Shown here in pieces: positions 60,742 through 64,000 of a stretch of 64,000 nt of DNA (the stretch's first letter is position 1; every line of letters starts with the position of its first letter). The DNA is from Methylomicrobium sp035916875 (GTDB lineage: Bacteria; Pseudomonadota; Gammaproteobacteria; Methylococcales; Methylomonadaceae). Below the pieces are notes generated by a model. That model saw nothing but the letters and a program-made list of their open reading frames with translations, had not been told where the DNA came from and made no database searches. The translations under genes and the position numbers were made by a program. The stretch spans positions 1-64,000 of the forward strand of contig NZ_JAXUHN010000088.1 of the NCBI RefSeq assembly GCF_035916875.1. Direction: 5' to 3'.

Positions 60742-62679
60742 TTATTCGACCAGGAAATCGCGCATCATGCCCATATCCTCATGCTCGAGATTGTGGCAGT
60801 GATACATGAACAGGCCCTTGAAATCCTGGAACGGCTTGATGATCCGGACCGTTTCGCCCGGCATCACCAGCACCGTATCCTTTAAACCGCTTTCGATAAA
60901 GCCGTGGCGCACGCTTTCGTAGTCCTCCTCGTTGCCGGCGGCCATGCTGCGGCTGACGATCTGGAAAGACTGCCCGTGCAGATGGATCGGATGCGCCATG
61001 CTCATCATCATGCCCATGCCACCCATACCGCCTCCCATGCCCATGCCGCCTCCCTCGCCGCCGCCGTGCATGCCACCCATCATGCCGCCTTCCTCGCCAC
61101 TGTCATGCATGCCTCCCATCATACCCATGCCGCCTCGGCCATGACTCATGCCACCTTCCTCGCCGCCGCCATGCATGCCCATACCGCCCATCATGCCCAT
61201 GCCATGACCTCCCCGGCCTCCGCCCATGCCGCCGTGCTGCATGCCGCCATTTTGCTCTGAACTTTGATGTTCCTTGTTCTCGCCGGAGGCTTTACCGCCA
61301 TGCCCGCCGCCTTCGCCATGCGCATGAAAAATTTCCATCAATTGCACCGTGTTCAGGCGGATGCGTTCGTTCGGCTGTACATCGTCAAAGGCATACGGCC
61401 GGCCGTTCAGCAGCATCGCCATATGGCCCTCCGAAATGCCAATCGGTACCGGCTTAATGGCATTCGCGGTATCTTCAACTTTATACCGGTTGATCTTCGA
61501 CAGTTGTTTCGGCAGCGCCGGACTGTCGCTGACCTTGCGCTTGACCCGCGCGGTAAAGATCGGATAATCGCTGCCGACCGGCAAAGCCGATCCGTGCATC
61601 ATGCCGCCCATCATCCCCATCTGGTGGCCGCCGCCATTGCCTCCGCCCATGCCTCTCTGCATTCGCTCGGCCATTTTCGGCAACACGCCGGAATACGGCA
61701 GACTGCGCATCACCAGCTGCGAACCGACCGCACGCCCGCTAAAATCGACCCAGACATCCAGGCGCTCGCCCGGTGCGAGCATCACATAAGGCTTGTGTTC
61801 CGGCGCCTCCAGCAAGCCGCCGTCGACCCCGAGCACGGTGATCGGCGTGCCGTCATCCCAACCGAGTTTGTAGATCCGCGCGGTCGAGCCGTTCAAAAAA
61901 CGCAGGCGGTAAGCGCGGCTATCCACGTCTATCGTATAATCGGGACGTCCGTTAACCAGTATCCTGTCCCCGTAGTACCCCATCATCCGGTCATGCATGC
62001 CGTGCATGCCGGCGACATACACCAGTTGATTCTGGTCGTCGAAGCGGCGATCCTGAATCACAATCGGAATTTCGTATTCGCCGGACGGCAAGCCGAGCGC
62101 CGCCTCCTCGCCGTCATGCACGAACAGAGCGCCTGCCAGCCCGTGATAAACCTGCTTGGCGGTGATTTCGTGCGGATGCGGATGGTAGATGTTCATGCTG
62201 GCCCGGTTCAGCACTTCAAATTCGTAAACAAAGGTTTGGCCTGGGGCTATCGTATAACGCGGATGACCGTCCATTTCGGCCGGTACATGCAAACCGTGCC
62301 AATGCGTAATGGTCGGCTCGGCGAGTTTATTGTGCAAATGAATACGGACCTTCTGTCCTTTCTGCAAGTGAATCAGCGGCCCCAGGTATGAGTTTGGAAT
62401 CTCGACCAGCGACTCTCTCGGCCCCTTGATCAGATTGGCCGTGTATTGTTGCACCAAGGTAGACTTGCCCGGCAGTATCGGCACCGAGGCGGAACGGCAA
62501 GAAAGCTCGAATTCGACATCCGGCTTAAAATTCGGCGACGCCTTGTTCGGCGCGAGCGTCGGCATCGGCTGCATGCCTCCCATCGCCCGAAGCATCGTCG
62601 GCATGCCGGCAAAAGCCAACAAACCCAGACTCGAATGCGTCAAAAAGCGGCGGCGGCTATAATGGGTATTCTTCGGCAT
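60742..62679 (-). CDS. CueO/CopA-type multicopper oxidase with Met/His/Gly-rich insert
   Basis: 645 residues, exported by a Tat signal (SRRRFLTHSSLGLLAFAG). Copper sites: HWHGLHVP, IYHPHPHE, then HPIHLHGQSF and YHCHNLEHEDMGMM (type 1 Cys, His, Met). A stretch at about residues 480-575 is rich in repeated GM, GGM and MHGGGEEGGM units with many His, likely a copper-binding insert like that of CueO. It oxidises Cu(I) or a phenolic substrate in the periplasm. The reverse strand of the insert is open but not a gene. Confidence 0.93.
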   Translation of the reverse strand: MPKNTHYSRRRFLTHSSLGLLAFAGMPTMLRAMGGMQPMPTLAPNKASPNFKPDVEFELSCRSASVPILPGKSTLVQQYTANLIKGPRESLVEIPNSYLGPLIHLQKGQKVRIHLHNKLAEPTITHWHGLHVPAEMDGHPRYTIAPGQTFVYEFEVLNRASMNIYHPHPHEITAKQVYHGLAGALFVHDGEEAALGLPSGEYEIPIVIQDRRFDDQNQLVYVAGMHGMHDRMMGYYGDRILVNGRPDYTIDVDSRAYRLRFLNGSTARIYKLGWDDGTPITVLGVDGGLLEAPEHKPYVMLAPGERLDVWVDFSGRAVGSQLVMRSLPYSGVLPKMAERMQRGMGGGNGGGHQMGMMGGMMHGSALPVGSDYPIFTARVKRKVSDSPALPKQLSKINRYKVEDTANAIKPVPIGISEGHMAMLLNGRPYAFDDVQPNERIRLNTVQLMEIFHAHGEGGGHGGKASGENKEHQSSEQNGGMQHGGMGGGRGGHGMGMMGGMGMHGGGEEGGMSHGRGGMGMMGGMHDSGEEGGMMGGMHGGGEGGGMGMGGGMGGMGMMMSMAHPIHLHGQSFQIVSRSMAAGNEEDYESVRHGFIESGLKDTVLVMPGETVRIIKPFQDFKGLFMYHCHNLEHEDMGMMRDFLVE

Positions 62680-62989
62680 AAATCCTCCTTAATACTTGTT
62701 TTATTATAAAAACCCTTATCATCATAGGGATTAACTCGGAGTTTATATTAGTGTTTCGTAATCCTCAAGCTTAAAATCTCTAGCCAGATAGTAGATTCCC
62801 ATTATACGGCGAGATAATGGACTTGTTGATGACATCATCCCTGTTTTGTCCTCGAAAAATTCGAAAAGTTCTGTAAAAAAACCTAGCCCAACCTTTGCCG
62901 GCGCCTTCATCCATGCGCCGGCAGATTTTATTGTTCACCTCCCGTAAAAATGCTATTTTTTAAGCATACATTCATCACTCATCTCAAAT
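62680..62989. other. Divergent intergenic region between oxidase and ald
   Basis: Mostly AT-rich. It should contain both divergent promoters; none is certain. The GC hairpin at 62896-62923 is the only strong structure. Confidence 0.4.
62896..62923 (+). terminator. GC-rich hairpin upstream of ald (attenuator-like)
   Basis: TGCCGGCGC (62896-62904) pairs perfectly with GCGCCGGCA (62915-62923) around a ten-base loop, followed by GATTTTATT. This is terminator-like, but no plus-strand gene precedes it, so a leader attenuator or an unannotated small RNA end is possible. It lies 66 bases before ald. Confidence 0.45.
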
Positions 62990-64000
62990 ATGCTGATCGG
63001 ACTGCCCAAAGAAGTGAAAGACAATGAGTTCAGAGCAGGCCTGACGCCCGGCGCGGTCAACGCCCTGACCCGCCAAGGCCATCGCGTCAAGGTGCAGAGC
63101 GGCGCCGGCATCGGCAGTTCGTTCACCGACCTCGAGTATCTATCCGCCGGCGCGGAAATCGTGATGCATGCGGAAGAAGCCTGGGCCGCGAACATGGTCG
63201 TCAAAGTCAAGGAGCCGATCGAAGCAGAATACCGTTATCTGAACAAAGATACGATTCTGTTCACCTACCTGCATTTGGCCTCTAACCTTACCCTGACCGA
63301 TGTCCTGTTACAAAGCGGCATCACCAGCATCGCCTATGAAACGGTGCAATTTCCTGATGGCAGGCTGCCCTTGTTGATGCCGATGAGCGAAGTCGCAGGG
63401 CGTATGGCGGCCCAGGTCGGCGCGACCTATCTGCAAAAAAACCATGGCGGCCGCGGCATCCTGATGTCCGGTATTCCGGGTGTCCCGCCCGCCACCGTGG
63501 TGATTCTTGGAGCCGGCATCGCCGGCTCCAATGCGGCAAGGGTCGCTGTCGGTTTCGGTGCCGCGGTCACTGTGCTCGATGTCAATTATGAGCGCCTGAA
63601 AACGCTGGACGATATCTACCGAGGACAACTGCAAACCCGCATCAGTAACGCCTATACGATCGAAGAAGCAGTCTATGAAGCCGATCTGGTTATCGGCGCG
63701 GTATTGATTCCGGGAGCCAAAGCCCCCTGGTTGATCCGAGCCGATATGCTAAAAAAAATGCGCCAGGGCGCAGTGATCGTCGATGTCTCGATCGATCAGG
63801 GCGGCTGCGTCGAAACCGCGCGTCCGACTACTCACAGCGATCCGACCTACACAGTCGACGGCATCGTGCATTATTGTGTCGCCAACATGCCCGGCGCAGT
63901 CCCGCGCACCAGCACCCTCGCCCTGAATAACGCCACCCTGCCCTACATACTGAATCTGGCCAACGAAGGACTGGACGCCCTCCGCCGCGACAACGCACTG
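62990..64000 (+). CDS. ald: Alanine dehydrogenase (3' end outside window)
   Basis: 337 codons without a stop, from MLIGLPKEVKDNEFRAGLTP; the family is about 370 residues, so about 35 are missing. Features: VVKVKEPIEAEY, YLHLASNLTL, and the NAD fold with LGAGIAGSNAARVA near residue 174. It interconverts alanine with pyruvate and ammonia. The ribosome site is weak. Confidence 0.93.
   Translation, partial: MLIGLPKEVKDNEFRAGLTPGAVNALTRQGHRVKVQSGAGIGSSFTDLEYLSAGAEIVMHAEEAWAANMVVKVKEPIEAEYRYLNKDTILFTYLHLASNLTLTDVLLQSGITSIAYETVQFPDGRLPLLMPMSEVAGRMAAQVGATYLQKNHGGRGILMSGIPGVPPATVVILGAGIAGSNAARVAVGFGAAVTVLDVNYERLKTLDDIYRGQLQTRISNAYTIEEAVYEADLVIGAVLIPGAKAPWLIRADMLKKMRQGAVIVDVSIDQGGCVETARPTTHSDPTYTVDGIVHYCVANMPGAVPRTSTLALNNATLPYILNLANEGLDALRRDNAL

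Noticed and set aside
61264..62391. 375-codon plus-strand frame opposite the copper oxidase
   Set aside because: Shadow; the minus-strand protein has all copper ligands and a Tat signal.

Overview
The window reads as chromosome of a Gram-negative gammaproteobacterium. The evidence is a complete Tol-Pal locus placed after yebC-ruvC-ruvA-ruvB-ybgC, a Pseudomonas-type pyrR-pyrB-pyrC' cluster with a non-catalytic dihydroorotase, and rsmJ, rlmKL, cmoM, lnt, ppnP and ycgN. A SufBCDSU iron-sulfur operon led by an Rrf2 regulator, long SerA, and CopA/CueO-like copper oxidase fit Methylococcales (methanotroph relatives), but no methane or methanol oxidation gene is present. That placement is inference from gene order and protein style, not proof. 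Core genes are GC-rich. Many small inserted genes are visibly AT-richer.

Layout. 1-8.1 kb is accessory: an EAL protein, a ferritin-like protein, a 188-bp MITE-like element, an integron-like cassette (GFA-family gene with a recognisable attC stem), a kinase fused to a ParB-like domain, hemJ-tlpA, a decayed IS110 transposase and an orphan secreted protein. 8.6-10.9 kb holds serA and a SerB-like phosphatase. 10.9-12.7 kb holds an AT-rich orphan and a toxin-antitoxin pair bracketed by 91-bp perfect direct repeats. 12.7-23.3 kb is a long co-directional housekeeping run: yebC, ruvCAB, ybgC, tolQRAB-pal-cpoB, queE, queC. 23.3-29 kb on the minus strand is gshB-tonB-algH-ruvX-pyrR-pyrB-pyrC', with overlapping ends. 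29.3-33.6 kb holds rpmB-rpmG, a cNMP/rhodanese protein, a DegP-type protease, moaB and a DUF423 protein.

34.2-44.7 kb is the suf region (minus strand): regulator-sufB-[insert]-sufC-sufD-[insert]-sufS-sufU-rsmJ-Rieske ferredoxin. It is broken twice. A bestrophin-like channel, a RelBE-type pair, a membrane protein and a frameshifted HicB-like remnant sit between sufB and sufC. A Uma2 gene in the opposite direction sits between sufD and sufS. A near-perfect IscR/SufR-type palindrome lies directly upstream of the regulator.

44.8-48.3 kb: ppnP and ycgN, then an arsenic operon arsR-arsI-arsC-acr3 that includes a C-As lyase. 48.3-54.4 kb is a second accessory stretch with small membrane proteins, an orphan HicA, a discoidin-like protein, DUF2442, an unknown two-TM protein, a frameshifted DUF488 fragment and an HPF/RaiA protein. 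54.5-64 kb returns to housekeeping: cmoM, lnt, acyP, rlmKL, an FKBP, a DUF486 protein, a copper oxidase with a Met/His/Gly-rich insert, and alanine dehydrogenase cut by the window edge.

No rRNA, tRNA, CRISPR array, prophage or complete IS element was recognised. The most unusual items are the integron-like cassette, the kinase-ParB fusion, the repeat-flanked toxin-antitoxin unit and the twice-interrupted suf operon.
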